In this document: positions 36,461 through 46,108 of the stretch, piece after piece | Numbering within the stretch: position 1 is the stretch's first letter | Layout of the letters: each line of letters begins with the position of its first letter | Source of the DNA: CAIWHR01 sp963816925 | GTDB lineage: Bacteria > Pseudomonadota > Gammaproteobacteria > Burkholderiales > Casimicrobiaceae | Direction: 5' to 3' | Assembly: GCA_963816925.1 (NCBI GenBank) | Contig: CAWFMY010000009.1 | Coordinates: forward strand, 62,001-126,000 | DNA length: 64,000 nt | The notes under the pieces: generated by a model | Databases searched by the model: none | What the model was told of the DNA's origin: nothing | Seen by the model: the letters and a program-made list of their open reading frames with translations, nothing else | Program-made: the position numbers and the translations under genes

Positions 36461-37802
36461 TCATAATCCGTAGGCAATTCGCAGCAGCGTCAGCGGATGT
36501 TCCTTCCTTGCGCGGTGCGCCGCGCCGGATTCGTCGATGCCCTGCATGATCCTTCGCCCCGCAATCGGGCAATCGGAGCTGACGTAATCGGGTTCCCCCT
36601 CCCCCATCTGCCGGAAGACCGGCCGGCCGATCTTCATCGACGCCGCAAAGAACTCGGACTTCACGCCGTAGGTGCCGTCGTGGCCCGCGCAGCGCTCGAC
36701 CGTGGTCAGCGTCGTTCCCGGCACCCACTCCAGCACTTCGCGCGTCTTCTGGCCGACGTTCTGCACGCGCGAGTGGCAGGGGATGTGATACGAAACCTTG
36801 CCGAGCGGACTGCGGAAATTCCTTTTTCAGCAGCCCGTCGCGGTCGCGCAGCACGAAATATTCGAACGGATCGACCATCGCTTCCGCGACCGCCTTGACG
36901 TCGGGGTCCTCGGGGAAGATGAGCGGCAGCTCCAGCTTGAACATCAGCGTGCACGACGGCACCGCCGTCATGATCGCGAAGCCGTTCTTCGCGTATTCCG
37001 CCAGGACCGGGATGTTGAGGTTCTTCAGTTTCTCGACGGTCGCGAAGTCGCCGAGCTCGAGCTTCGGCATGCCGCAGCAGGCCTCCTTCTCGACTACCGC
37101 ATACGGAATTTCGTTGTGCGCGAGGACCCGCAGGAGATCGAGGCCGATCCCGGGTTCGTTGAAATTGACGTAGCAGGTCGAGAAGATCGCGACCTTTCCC
37201 GGCGTGCGCTTCCCGTCGCGGACGGGCCAGGCGATCGACGTCGCCGCCGAGTCGCGAAACGTCGGCGACGCATAGGGAGGCAACGCCGATTGGGCGGCCA
37301 CGCCCAGCACCCTTTCCATCGCCTTGCGCGCAAGCGGCATCGTGTTCGCCTTGTTCACCATCTGCACGACGACCGGAATCGTCGCCAGGCGGCCGACGCG
37401 GTCGGTGCTGGTCAGCAGGCGGTCGCGGAACGTGGTTTCGCCCTTGCTGAACTTCACCGCCTTGGCGCGCAGCATCAGGTGCGGAAAATCGACGTTCCAC
37501 GGATGCGGCGGCACGTAGGGGCACTTCGTCATGTAGCAGACGTCGCACAGGTAGCACTGGTCGACGACCTTGACGTAGTCGGACTTGGCGACGCCGTCGA
37601 CCTCCATCGTCTTGCTTTCGTCGACGAGGTCGAACAGCGTCGGGAACGCCTGGCACAGGCTGACGCAGCGGCGGCAACCATGGCAGATGTCGAAGACGCG
37701 CTCCATCTCCTTGTGCAGCGACGCCTCGTCGTGGAACTCCGGTTCACGCCACGCGACCGGATGGCGGGTCGGGGCGTCGAGGCTGCCTTCGCGGGAGGTC
37801 AT
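36461..37802 (-). CDS. Heterodisulfide reductase-like Fe-S oxidoreductase, one frameshift near 36814
   Basis: About 446 aa when repaired. The N-terminus carries two [4Fe-4S] motifs: CHGCRRCVSLCQAFP (~residue 40) and CYLCDVCYMTKCPYVPPHP (~85). Two CCG (HdrB/GlpC-type) modules follow: STCYVNFNEPGIG with EACCGMPKLE, and after the break YHIPCHSRVQNVGQ with ERCAGHDGTYG. One extra base in GAATTTCCGC (about 36814) throws the frame; without it the protein reads LKKEFRSPLGKVSYHIPCH and ends LTLLRIAYGL at 36461. As read, the first frame runs past to 36420. It lies between rubrerythrin and DUF3501. Confidence 0.87.
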
Positions 37803-37865
37803 GTTGATCGGACGCGTGACGTCGAGGCGCCGCCGGCGGCGACGCCTCGTGCACAGACAGGAAGA

Positions 37866-38288
37866 TCAGTCGGCGAGGGTGTCCAGCGCCTTCTGGAAGC
37901 GATTGGCGTGCGAGCGCTCGGCCTTGGCGAGCGTCTCGAACCAGTCGGCGATCTCGTCGAAGCCTTCGCCGCGCGCCGACTTGGCCATGCCGGGGTACAT
38001 GTCGGTGTATTCGTGCGTCTCGCCGGCGATCGCCGCCTTGAGATTGGAGCGCGACGGGCCGATCGGCAGATCGGTCGCCGGATCGCCGACCTGCGCGAGG
38101 TAGTCGAGATGACCGTGCGCATGGCCCGTTTCGCCTTCGGCCGTCGAGCGGAACACCGCGGCGACGTCGTTCTGGCCCTCGACGTCCGCCTTGTTGGCGA
38201 AATAAAGGTAGCGGCGATTGGCCTGCGATTCGCCCGCGAACGCGGCCTTGAGGTTGTCGTGCGTCTTCGTGCCCTTGAGATCCTTCAT
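37866..38288 (-). CDS. rbr: Rubrerythrin-family diiron protein
   Basis: 140 aa. It begins MKDLKGTKTHDNLKAAFAGESQANRRYLYFANKAD, the ferritin-like helix with the first Glu ligand in FAGESQANRRY, then STAEGETGHAHGHLDYL (ExxH ligand pair), AIAGETHEYTDMYPGMAKSARGEG (third helix) and FETLAKAERSHANRFQKAL (last ExxH). The C-terminal rubredoxin Cys4 domain of classical rubrerythrin is missing, so electrons must come from another protein, perhaps the neighbouring Fe-S oxidoreductase. Likely peroxide scavenging. Confidence 0.92.
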   Translation of the reverse strand: MKDLKGTKTHDNLKAAFAGESQANRRYLYFANKADVEGQNDVAAVFRSTAEGETGHAHGHLDYLAQVGDPATDLPIGPSRSNLKAAIAGETHEYTDMYPGMAKSARGEGFDEIADWFETLAKAERSHANRFQKALDTLAD

Positions 38289-38388
38289 CGTGCCTCTCCT
38301 CGAGTAAACATTGCGCTTGCGTTCAGGCGGCGATGGAACCGCCGTCGACGACCCGATTCTGCGCGCCGCGCGATCGATTCGTCCAATT

Positions 38389-38394
38389 GATTGT
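38389..38394 (-). promoter_or_regulatory. Candidate -10 box for the rubrerythrin operon
   Basis: TACAAT on the minus strand in the AT-richer part of the rubrerythrin/nitroreductase intergenic region. The sequence 17 bases upstream is not a recognisable -35, so activation by a regulator would be expected. Confidence 0.3.
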
Positions 38395-38480
38395 ACGAAT
38401 CCGAGTCATAACTTGCGTTAATGCAACGCCCGTCGCCCGCGCCGGGCGTAGGATGGCGTTCCGCATCGACCGCTCCTGCA

Positions 38481-39076
38481 ATGACCGCGACCGCCATGCT
38501 CGAACCCGCTGCGCTCGACCTCATCTTCCGCGCTGCGCGCACCCATCGCGCGTGGGACGATCGGCCCGTCGACGAGGCGACGCTGCGCGAACTCCACGAA
38601 TTGATGAAATGGGGACCGACGACGGGCAACAGCTGTCCCGCCCGATTCGTTTTCGTCAAAAGCGCCGAGGCGAAGGCAAGGCTCCGTCCGGCGCTCGACG
38701 CCGGCAACGTCGTGCAGACGATGGCCGCGCCCGCGACGGCGATCGTCGCGTACGACCTCGCGTTCTACGAAATGATGCCGAAGCTCGCGCCGCACACGAA
38801 TGCGCGCAGCTGGTTCGCCGATGAACCGGAAGACAGCCTGCGCACCACGGCGCTGCGCAACGGCTCGCTGCAGGGCGCCTATCTGATCATTGCCGCCCGC
38901 GCACTCGGCCTCGACTGCGGACCGATGTCGGGATTCGACAATGCAAAGGTGGACGCCGAGTTCTTCGCCGGCACCACCGTGCGCTCCAACTTCCTGTGCA
39001 ACCTTGGCTATGGCGATCCGTCGAAGCTGCGCCCCCGCGCGCCCCGCCTGTCGTTCGACGAGGCGTGCAGGATTGT

Positions 39077-39080
<4 letters not shown>
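38481..39080 (+). CDS. Nitroreductase-family protein, RutE-like (malonic semialdehyde reductase)
   Basis: FMN-dependent NAD(P)H oxidoreductase, 199 aa from ATG 38481. The sequence follows E. coli RutE closely throughout: FRAARTHRAWDDRPV, LMKWGPTTGNSCPARFVFV, LRPALDAGNVVQTMAAPATAIVA, ARSWFADEP, QGAYLIIAARALGLDCGPMSGFD, FFAGTTVRSNFLCNLGYGD, PRLSFDEAC. In E. coli RutE reduces malonic semialdehyde during uracil catabolism. No other rut gene is near, so here it may serve as a stand-alone detoxifying reductase. Confidence 0.85.
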
Positions 39081-40678
<1,598 letters not shown>

Positions 40679-40745
40679 CTGGGGCTCATTCGGGGACTCG
40701 AGGGGCATGAGGACTCTGGATCGGGACGAGAAGGGCGTCATGGCC

Positions 40746-40751
40746 ATTCTA
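40746..40751 (-). promoter_or_regulatory. Candidate -10 box of aceB
   Basis: TAGAAT on the minus strand, about 38 bases before ATG 40708 and 68 before the preferred ATG 40678. The -35 position is poor. Confidence 0.35.
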
Positions 40752-40840
40752 CCCCTTCCTTTGCTGCGGTGCAGCACCCTCTTTTTTGCCAGGCGAGCCC
40801 TTCGGGCCTTGGCTCCGCCCCCCTCGTGCACGTGTCCCTC

Positions 40841-40965
40841 TCAGGCGTCGGCCTCCGATGCTCCGTTTTGCTTCGATTTGCCGAGGCGTCGGCCTCCCGC
40901 CATCGCTCGGCGACGCGAGCTTCGCTCCTTGGCTCGCTTCGCTTGCCCGCCTCGCTCAGGCGTAG
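40841..40965. repeat. Dispersed 3'-end repeat, copy at leuA
   Basis: TCAGGCGTCGGCCTCCG at the left, GTCGGCCTCCCGCCATCGCT in the middle and GCCCGCCTCGCTCAGGCGTA at the right, as in the greA copy. The right end contains the leuA stop codon (40956-40958). TCAGGCGT occurs at both ends as a direct repeat. Confidence 0.8.
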
Positions 40966-42680
40966 CTGACGCGCCGCACAACCGGCTGGCTCAGCATGCC
41001 TTGCGCGATCCCGCGGTTGATCGCGCTCACCACGGCGCGCAGCGTGGCCGTCACGATGTTCGGATCGAGCCCGACGCCGTAGACCGTCTGCTCGAGGCCG
41101 ACCCGCAGCTGGACATACGCCACCGCGGTCGCGTCCTCGCCGGCGCCGACCGCATGCTCGCTGTAGCCTTGCACGTGGATGTCGAAGCCGCCGTCGTTGC
41201 GCAGCGCATGGACGAATGCATCGACCGGGCCGTTGCCGGCGCCGGTGAGCCGCCACTCCTTGCCGTCGAACGACAGCAACGCGGTCAGCTGCTCGACGGT
41301 ACCGTCGCTCGCGTTGTGCTGCGCGCGGTGCCCGACGTAGCCCACCGGCAGCGTCGCCGCGATGTACTCGCGGTCGAACACGGCGCGGATGTCCGCGGGC
41401 GTCAGCTCCTTTCCCGTCGCGTCGGTGATCTTCTGCACGACCTGGCTGAATTCGATCTGCAGAAGGCGCGGGAGCGCGAGTCCGTAGTCGCGCTCCAGAA
41501 GATAGGCGATGCCGCCCTTGCCGGATTGGCTGTTGACGCGAATCACGGCATCGTAGGTGCGGCCGACGTCGGCCGGGTCGATCGGCAGATACGGAACATC
41601 CCACACCGGATTGCCGCGCGCGGTCTCCGTCGCCCGCTCGGCGAGGCCCTTCTTGATCGCGTCCTGGTGCGATCCCGAAAACGCGGTGAACACGAGGTCG
41701 CCGCCGTACGGGTGGCGCGGGTGCACCGGCAGCTGGTTGCAGTGCTCGACGGTGCGGATGATGTCGTTGATGTCCGAGAAGTCGATGCCGGGGTCCACGC
41801 CCTGCGTGAAGAGGTTGAGGCCGAGCGTCACGAGGCAGACGTTGCCCGTGCGCTCGCCGTTGCCGAAGAGGCAGCCTTCGACTCTCTGGGCGCCCGCGAG
41901 AAGCGCCAATTCGGCCGCCGCCACGCCGCAGCCGCGGTCGTTGTGCGGATGCACCGACAGCACGATCGAGTCGCGCCGCTTCAACCGGCGCGACATCCAC
42001 TCGATCTGGTCCGCGTAGAGATTTGGCGTGGACATCTCGACGGTGGCCGGCAGGTTGACGATCACCTTTCGTTGCGGCGTGGGTTGCCAGACGTCGTTCA
42101 CGGCATCGCACACTTCGGCGGCGAAATCGAGCTCCGTGCCGGTGAAGCTCTCCGGCGAGTACTGGAACACCCAGTCGGTCCCGGGCCGCGCTGCCGCGCA
42201 TTCCTTGATCAGCACGGCGCCGCTGACCGCGATGTCGCGGATGCCCGCGCGATCCATCCCGAATACGACGCGCCGCTGCGTGGTCGACGTCGAGTTGTAC
42301 AGGTGAACGATCGCCCGCTTCACGCCGGCGATCGCGTCGAACGTGCGGCGGATGATCGGCTCGCGCGACTGCGTCAGCACCTGGACCGTCACATCGTCGG
42401 GGATCAGGTTCTCGTCGATCAGCTTGCGCACGAAGTCGAAGTCGGTTTGCGACGCCGCCGGAAAGCCGACCTCGATCTCCTTGTAGCCCATCTTCACGAG
42501 GAGCTTCCACAGCCGCATCTTGCGTTCGGCGTCCATCGGCTCGATGAGCGCCTGGTTACCGTCGCGCAGGTCCACGCTGCACCAGACCGGAGGGGACGTC
42601 ATCGTGCGGGAGGGCCATTGGCGGTCCGGCAAGGCCACCGTGGCGCAAGGCTTGTACTTTCGTGACGGGTCGATGTTCAT
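40956..42680 (-). CDS. leuA: 2-isopropylmalate synthase LeuA
   Basis: First committed step of leucine synthesis: 2-ketoisovalerate + acetyl-CoA. 574 aa, the long (LeuA2/fungal-like) subtype. MNIDPSRKYKPCATVALPDRQ, catalytic barrel with WCSVDLRDGNQALIEPMD (~35, metal Asp and Arg), EIEVGFPAASQTDFDFVRKL, LSVHPHNDRGCGVAAAEL (metal His pair ~245), GCLFGNGERTGNVCLVTLGLN, and a C-terminal regulatory domain (RVGLEQTVYGVGLDPNIVTATLRAV) expected to bind leucine. It is preceded by a leucine-rich leader peptide, consistent with attenuation. The end of the gene lies in a dispersed repeat. Confidence 0.97.
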   Translation of the reverse strand: MNIDPSRKYKPCATVALPDRQWPSRTMTSPPVWCSVDLRDGNQALIEPMDAERKMRLWKLLVKMGYKEIEVGFPAASQTDFDFVRKLIDENLIPDDVTVQVLTQSREPIIRRTFDAIAGVKRAIVHLYNSTSTTQRRVVFGMDRAGIRDIAVSGAVLIKECAAARPGTDWVFQYSPESFTGTELDFAAEVCDAVNDVWQPTPQRKVIVNLPATVEMSTPNLYADQIEWMSRRLKRRDSIVLSVHPHNDRGCGVAAAELALLAGAQRVEGCLFGNGERTGNVCLVTLGLNLFTQGVDPGIDFSDINDIIRTVEHCNQLPVHPRHPYGGDLVFTAFSGSHQDAIKKGLAERATETARGNPVWDVPYLPIDPADVGRTYDAVIRVNSQSGKGGIAYLLERDYGLALPRLLQIEFSQVVQKITDATGKELTPADIRAVFDREYIAATLPVGYVGHRAQHNASDGTVEQLTALLSFDGKEWRLTGAGNGPVDAFVHALRNDGGFDIHVQGYSEHAVGAGEDATAVAYVQLRVGLEQTVYGVGLDPNIVTATLRAVVSAINRGIAQGMLSQPVVRRVSYA

Positions 42681-42718
42681 GTGTCGCTCTCGAGGCGAAG
42701 AAGTGCCAACGCTGAATA

Positions 42719-42740
42719 CGCCCCCGGGTTCCGGCGGGCG
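42719..42740 (-). terminator. Hairpin between the Leu leader and leuA (possible attenuator)
   Basis: In RNA sense CGCCC-G-CCGG-AAC-CCGG-GGGCG: 9 base pairs with one bulged G and a 3-base loop. It begins 32 bases after the leader stop and ends 38 before leuA. The following TATTCAGCG is not a U-run, so intrinsic termination would be weak. It could instead mask the leuA start region. Confidence 0.45.
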
Positions 42741-42772
42741 CTCGTTTTACTGCTCGAATTGAGGGGTATGAG

Positions 42773-42868
42773 TTATGTGCGCGCGGGGCGCAGCAGCAGC
42801 AGCAGGCCGCCCGTGAGGGGGGTCAGCGCAAGAAGCGCGAGACGGCCGGCGAAGAAGGTGCTGCTCAT
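42773..42868 (-). CDS. leuL: Leucine-rich leader peptide of leuA (leuL-like)
   Basis: A 31-codon frame: ATG at 42868, then MSSTFFAGRLALLALTPL followed by TGGLLLLLRPART and a TAA at 42773-42775. Ten of 31 residues are Leu, and five consecutive CTG codons lie six codons before the stop. It sits between pssA and leuA on the same strand, 92 bases ahead of leuA, followed by a stable hairpin and preceded by a promoter-like sequence. This is the classic design of an attenuation leader sensing leucyl-tRNA. A chance hydrophobic micro-ORF cannot be excluded. No Shine-Dalgarno sequence is visible, but the promoter position would make the mRNA nearly leaderless. Confidence 0.6.
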   Translation of the reverse strand: MSSTFFAGRLALLALTPLTGGLLLLLRPART

Positions 42869-42876
42869 GACGAACG

Positions 42877-42906
42877 ACTATACCCGGACTTACGCTGCAA
42901 AAGCAA
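42877..42906 (-). promoter_or_regulatory. Promoter of the leuL-leuA unit
   Basis: On the minus strand TTGCTT (42901-42906), 18-base spacer, TATAGT (42877-42882). The box ends 8 bases before the leader ATG, so the transcript would begin at or within a base or two of it. It lies just downstream of the pssA stop. Confidence 0.55.
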
Positions 42907-42926
42907 GGCCTTGCGGCCAGGGGCCT

Positions 42927-43688
42927 TCAGGTCGACGCGGATCGCCCACGGCGGAGCTTCGTCCAGGCGAGCCCGACGTAGCCCGACAGCGCATAGGCAA
43001 CGAAGCCCGAGAACAGCACCAGCGGAGGCTGGTAGGACAGGAGCGCGATCGCGAGCAGGAACACGAGGATCGCGAGAAACGGCACGCTTTTCTTGAGGTT
43101 GATCGACTTGAAGCTCCAGTACGGGACGTTGCTCACCATCGTGAGGCCCGCGAACAGCGTCACGGCGCAGATCCACCATTTGAGCCCCGCCGGATCGATG
43201 TTGTTGTCATCGACGATCCACACCATGCCGGCGACAAGCGCCGCCGCGGCCGGGCTGGGGATGCCGGTGAACCAGCGCTTGTCGGCGACGTCGAGCATCA
43301 CGTTGAAGCGCGCGAGGCGAAGCGCGGCACCGGCCACGTAGATGAACGCCGCGATCCAGCCCAGCTTGCCCATTCCCTTGAGCGCCCATTCGTAGACGAT
43401 GAGCGCGGGCGCGGCGCCGAAGCTCACCATGTCGGCGAGGCTGTCGAATTCGGCGCCGAACGCGCTTTGCGTGTGCGTGAGGCGCGCCACGCGTCCGTCG
43501 AGACCGTCGAGGACCATCGCCACGAAGATCGCGGCGGCGGCCTGGTCGAAGCGCAGGTTCATCGCCTGCACGATCGCGTAGAAACCGGCGAACAACGCGG
43601 CGAGCGTGAACAGGTTCGGCAGCAGGTAGATGCCGCGCCGGCGAATGCGGTTCTTGCGCAGCGCGCGGTGGGTGTCGAAGTCGACCAT
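42927..43688 (-). CDS. pssA: CDP-diacylglycerol-serine O-phosphatidyltransferase PssA
   Basis: Inner-membrane enzyme making phosphatidylserine. 253 aa from ATG 43688 (MVDFDTHRALRKNRIRRRGIYLLPNLF). The CDP-alcohol phosphotransferase motif is complete: DGLDGRVARL, then FGAEFDSLADMVSFG (D-G-x2-A-R-x8-G-x3-D-x3-D). About eight hydrophobic helices follow, with basic ends (KLRRGRSAST). It lies directly behind psd, which decarboxylates its product, so the pair makes phosphatidylethanolamine. The frame is open upstream into psd because of a frameshift there. Confidence 0.96.
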   Translation of the reverse strand: MVDFDTHRALRKNRIRRRGIYLLPNLFTLAALFAGFYAIVQAMNLRFDQAAAAIFVAMVLDGLDGRVARLTHTQSAFGAEFDSLADMVSFGAAPALIVYEWALKGMGKLGWIAAFIYVAGAALRLARFNVMLDVADKRWFTGIPSPAAAALVAGMVWIVDDNNIDPAGLKWWICAVTLFAGLTMVSNVPYWSFKSINLKKSVPFLAILVFLLAIALLSYQPPLVLFSGFVAYALSGYVGLAWTKLRRGRSAST

Positions 43689-43744
43689 TATGGGGGGAAC
43701 GGTAGCACATTCGCCCCCGCCCGCCACCCCGCGGATGCGGGGGT

Positions 43745-44394
43745 CTAGCGGGGCAATTCGGCGAGGATCGTGCTCGTGGCGAAGACCGTGTCGCCGACCG
43801 CGACCTTCGGCACCGCCGCAGGCGCGAGGTAGACGTCGACCCTGCGAGCCGAACCGGATGAAGCCGTAACGCTGGCCCCGCGCCAGCGCATCGCCGGGCT
43901 TGGCGTAGCAGAGGATCCGCCGCGCGATCAGGCCGGCGATCTGCACGCAGGTCACGTCGTCCCCATTCGCCGTGCGCAGGTGCAATGCGTTGCGCTCGTT
44001 CTCGAGCGACGCCTTGTCGAGCGCGGCGTTGAGAAAGCTGCCGGCGTGATACCACGCGTTGACGACGCTGGCGTCGACGGGGCTGCGGTTGGAGTGGACG
44101 TTGAACACGTTCATGAACACGCTGATCTTGAGCGCGTCGCGGTCGAGGAACGGGTCGCGGGCCTTTTCGACCTTGACGATGCGGCCGTCGGCCGGCGACA
44201 GCACGGCCCTGGCCTCGCGTCGGGACCACGCGCGGCGGGTCGCGAAAGAACTGCAGCACGAAGAGCGCGGCAAGCCACGCCAGCGCCGCCGGAATCCACC
44301 AGTTCGCGAGCGTCAGCAGGACGGCGACGACGATCGCGATCGCAAGAAACGGCCACCCCTCGCGGGCGATGATCGGGTGGGGATAGTTGGCCAC
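43745..44394 (-). pseudogene. psd: Phosphatidylserine decarboxylase proenzyme Psd, two frameshifts
   Basis: Pyruvoyl enzyme that turns phosphatidylserine into phosphatidylethanolamine. From GTG 44394 (ANYPHPIIAREGWPF) with two N-terminal helices (LAIAIVVAVLLTLANWW, ALAWLAALFVLQFFRDPPR). One extra base near 44220 shifts the frame into AVLSPADGRIVKVEKARD, SVFMNVFNVHSNRSPVDA and GLIARRILCYAKPGDALARG. A second extra base near 43843 falls right at the self-cleavage motif (GFIRFGS, then RVDVYL) and moves the end VAVGDTVFATSTILAELPR into a third frame, stopping at 43745. Repaired length is about 215 aa, the short psd type. Because pssA is intact and Psd is essential for PE, sequence error is more likely than real loss. 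Confidence 0.85.
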
Positions 44395-44466
44395 GGCGCG
44401 AAGTCGACGAATCCGACGGTCGATTCTAGCAGGCGGCCCGGCCACGCTCGGCGACAGCGCCGCGCG

Positions 44467-44751
44467 TCATGGAGCAGACGGTGGCAAGGCCTTCGCGGCG
44501 GGGGCTCTCGCCGCGTCCGGCGCCTGCACGCGCGGGGTTTCGATCTGGTTTTCGATGCGCTTCGCTTCCCTCGTCGCGCTCCCGCCGAACGCGATCATCG
44601 ACACTCGCAGGATCATGTACAGGAAGAGGACAAGGACGATGACGAACGCCGCGCGAATCAGTACGGTGCGATCGAGTTCGAAAGGGTGGCGCACCGGTTT
44701 GCGCGCGGGCGCCGCGGCGGGACGCGAACGCGATTTCGGCGGCGCCGGCAC
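44467..44751 (-). CDS. Small hypothetical single-helix membrane protein
   Basis: 94 aa. A basic N-terminus MPAPPKSRSRPAAAPARKPV, one long hydrophobic helix LIRAAFVIVLVLFLYMILRVSMI (~residues 31-53), then a charged, Ala/Pro-rich tail (AKRIENQIETPRVQAPDAA). Positive-inside rule puts the N-terminus in the cytoplasm. No recognisable domain. It follows the next small membrane protein with only 3 bases between them and lies between ilvC and psd on the same strand, so the two probably form a unit. Confidence 0.55.
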   Translation of the reverse strand: MPAPPKSRSRPAAAPARKPVRHPFELDRTVLIRAAFVIVLVLFLYMILRVSMIAFGGSATREAKRIENQIETPRVQAPDAARAPAAKALPPSAP

Positions 44752-44754
44752 GGT

Positions 44755-45057
44755 TCACCGCGTGGAGTCGTCGACCTGCCTCGATTGGGATTCCGCGGCG
44801 CGCCGGACCGTGTCCTCGACGCCGCGCGCGCGCTCCATCGGCGCCTGGAATGACGGCGTGGCGCCGCCCGGGGAATCGGAGACGGCCGCGGGTGTCGGGC
44901 TGCGCTGCATGCCCGTTGGCTCCGCGGCCTTGCCGGGGCCGGAAAGCAGGCCATATTGCTTCAGCGCGTCCTTCGACAGCCACGCCACGATCGCCAGCGC
45001 CAGCAGGATCACGATCAATCCGACCCATCCGCCCTGCTTGCCGATGCGCTGATTCAT
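44755..45057 (-). CDS. Small hypothetical single-helix membrane protein
   Basis: 100 aa: MNQRIGKQGGWVGLIVILLALAIVAWLSKDALKQYG holds one membrane helix near the N-terminus; the rest is a soluble Pro/Ser/Ala-rich segment ending in a probable amphipathic helix (MERARGVEDTVRRAAESQSR). No domain recognised. It is 16 bases behind the ilvC stop and 3 ahead of the other small membrane gene; both may be one operon with ilvBNC, though no functional link is known. Confidence 0.6.
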   Translation of the reverse strand: MNQRIGKQGGWVGLIVILLALAIVAWLSKDALKQYGLLSGPGKAAEPTGMQRSPTPAAVSDSPGGATPSFQAPMERARGVEDTVRRAAESQSRQVDDSTR

Positions 45058-45073
45058 GGCCCGCCCCGCAATG

Positions 45074-46090
45074 TCAATTTCTCGATTGATCGACGAGCTT
45101 GTTCTTCCTGATCCACGGCATCATCGACCGCAGCTTGGCGCCGACCTGCTCGATCGGATGCTCGGCGGTCAGGCGCCGCCGCGACAGGAGCGTCGGCGCC
45201 CCGGCGCGATTCTCGAGGATGAAGTCCCGCGCGTACTCGCCCGACTGGATGCGCGTCAGCACGTCGCGCATCGCTTGTTTCGTCTCGGGCGTGACGATTT
45301 TCGGCCCGGTCACGTACTCGCCGTACTCGGCGTTGTTCGAGATCGAGTAGTTCATGTTGGCGATGCCGCCTTCGTAGATCAGGTCGACGATCAGCTTCAC
45401 CTCGTGCAGGCATTCGAAGTAGGCCATCTCGGGCGCGTAGCCCGCCTCGGTCAGCGTTTCGTAGCCCGCCTTGATGAGCTCGACGAGGCCGCCGCAGAGC
45501 ACGGTCTGCTCGCCGAAGAGATCCGTCTCCGTTTCCTCGCGGAAGTTGGTCTCGATCACGCCGGCGCGCGCGCCGCCGATCGCCGCGGCATACGAGAGCG
45601 CGACGTCGCGCGCCTTCTTCGACGCGTCCTGGTGGACGGCGATCAGCATGGGCACGCCGCCGCCCGCCGCGTAGGTGGAACGCACGGTGTGGCCGGGGGC
45701 CTTCGGCGCGATCATCACGACGTCGAGGTCGGCGCGCGGCACGACCTGTCCGTAGTGGATGTTGAAACCGTGCGCGAACGCGAGCGTGGCGCCCTTCTTG
45801 ATGTGCGGCTCGACGTCGCTCTTGTACGTCGCCGCGATGTGCTCGTCGGGCATCAGCATCATCACCACGTCGGCGGCCTTTACGGCGTCGGCAACTTCGG
45901 CGACCTTGAGCCCGGCCTTCTTCGCCTTGTCCCACGACGCGCCGCCTTTGCGCAGCCCCACCGTGACCTTCACGCCCGAGTCGTTGAGGTTCTGCGCGTG
46001 CGCGTGCCCTTGCGAGCCGTAGCCGACGATCGTGACCTTCCTGCCCTTGATGAGCGAGAGGTCGGCGTCCTTTTCGTAATAGACTTTCAT
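45074..46090 (-). CDS. ilvC: Ketol-acid reductoisomerase IlvC
   Basis: NADPH- and Mg-dependent isomeroreductase of valine/isoleucine synthesis, acting on IlvBN products. 338 aa (class I, short). MKVYYEKDADLSLIKGRKVTIVGYGSQGHAHAQNL with the nucleotide loop, KAPGHTVRSTYAAGGGVPML, ETNFREETETDLFGEQTVLCGGL with the metal-binding Asp and Glu, and YEGGIANMNYSISNNAEYGEY. It is 18 bases behind ilvN; ilvB-ilvN-ilvC is the standard operon order. Confidence 0.98.
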   Translation of the reverse strand: MKVYYEKDADLSLIKGRKVTIVGYGSQGHAHAQNLNDSGVKVTVGLRKGGASWDKAKKAGLKVAEVADAVKAADVVMMLMPDEHIAATYKSDVEPHIKKGATLAFAHGFNIHYGQVVPRADLDVVMIAPKAPGHTVRSTYAAGGGVPMLIAVHQDASKKARDVALSYAAAIGGARAGVIETNFREETETDLFGEQTVLCGGLVELIKAGYETLTEAGYAPEMAYFECLHEVKLIVDLIYEGGIANMNYSISNNAEYGEYVTGPKIVTPETKQAMRDVLTRIQSGEYARDFILENRAGAPTLLSRRRLTAEHPIEQVGAKLRSMMPWIRKNKLVDQSRN

Positions 46091-46108
46091 CGTTTCATCC
46101 CTGTTTGA

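Noticed and set aside
38380..38400. FNR box upstream of rubrerythrin (ATCAA half-site)
   Set aside because: Only one half-site matches TTGAT-N4-ATCAA; the other half (ATTCG) does not.
43700..43745. Terminator after psd (CCCCGC-GGAT-GCGGGG)
   Set aside because: A 6-bp stem without T-run lying 12 bases before the pssA start; it probably does not end transcription, since psd and pssA look co-transcribed.
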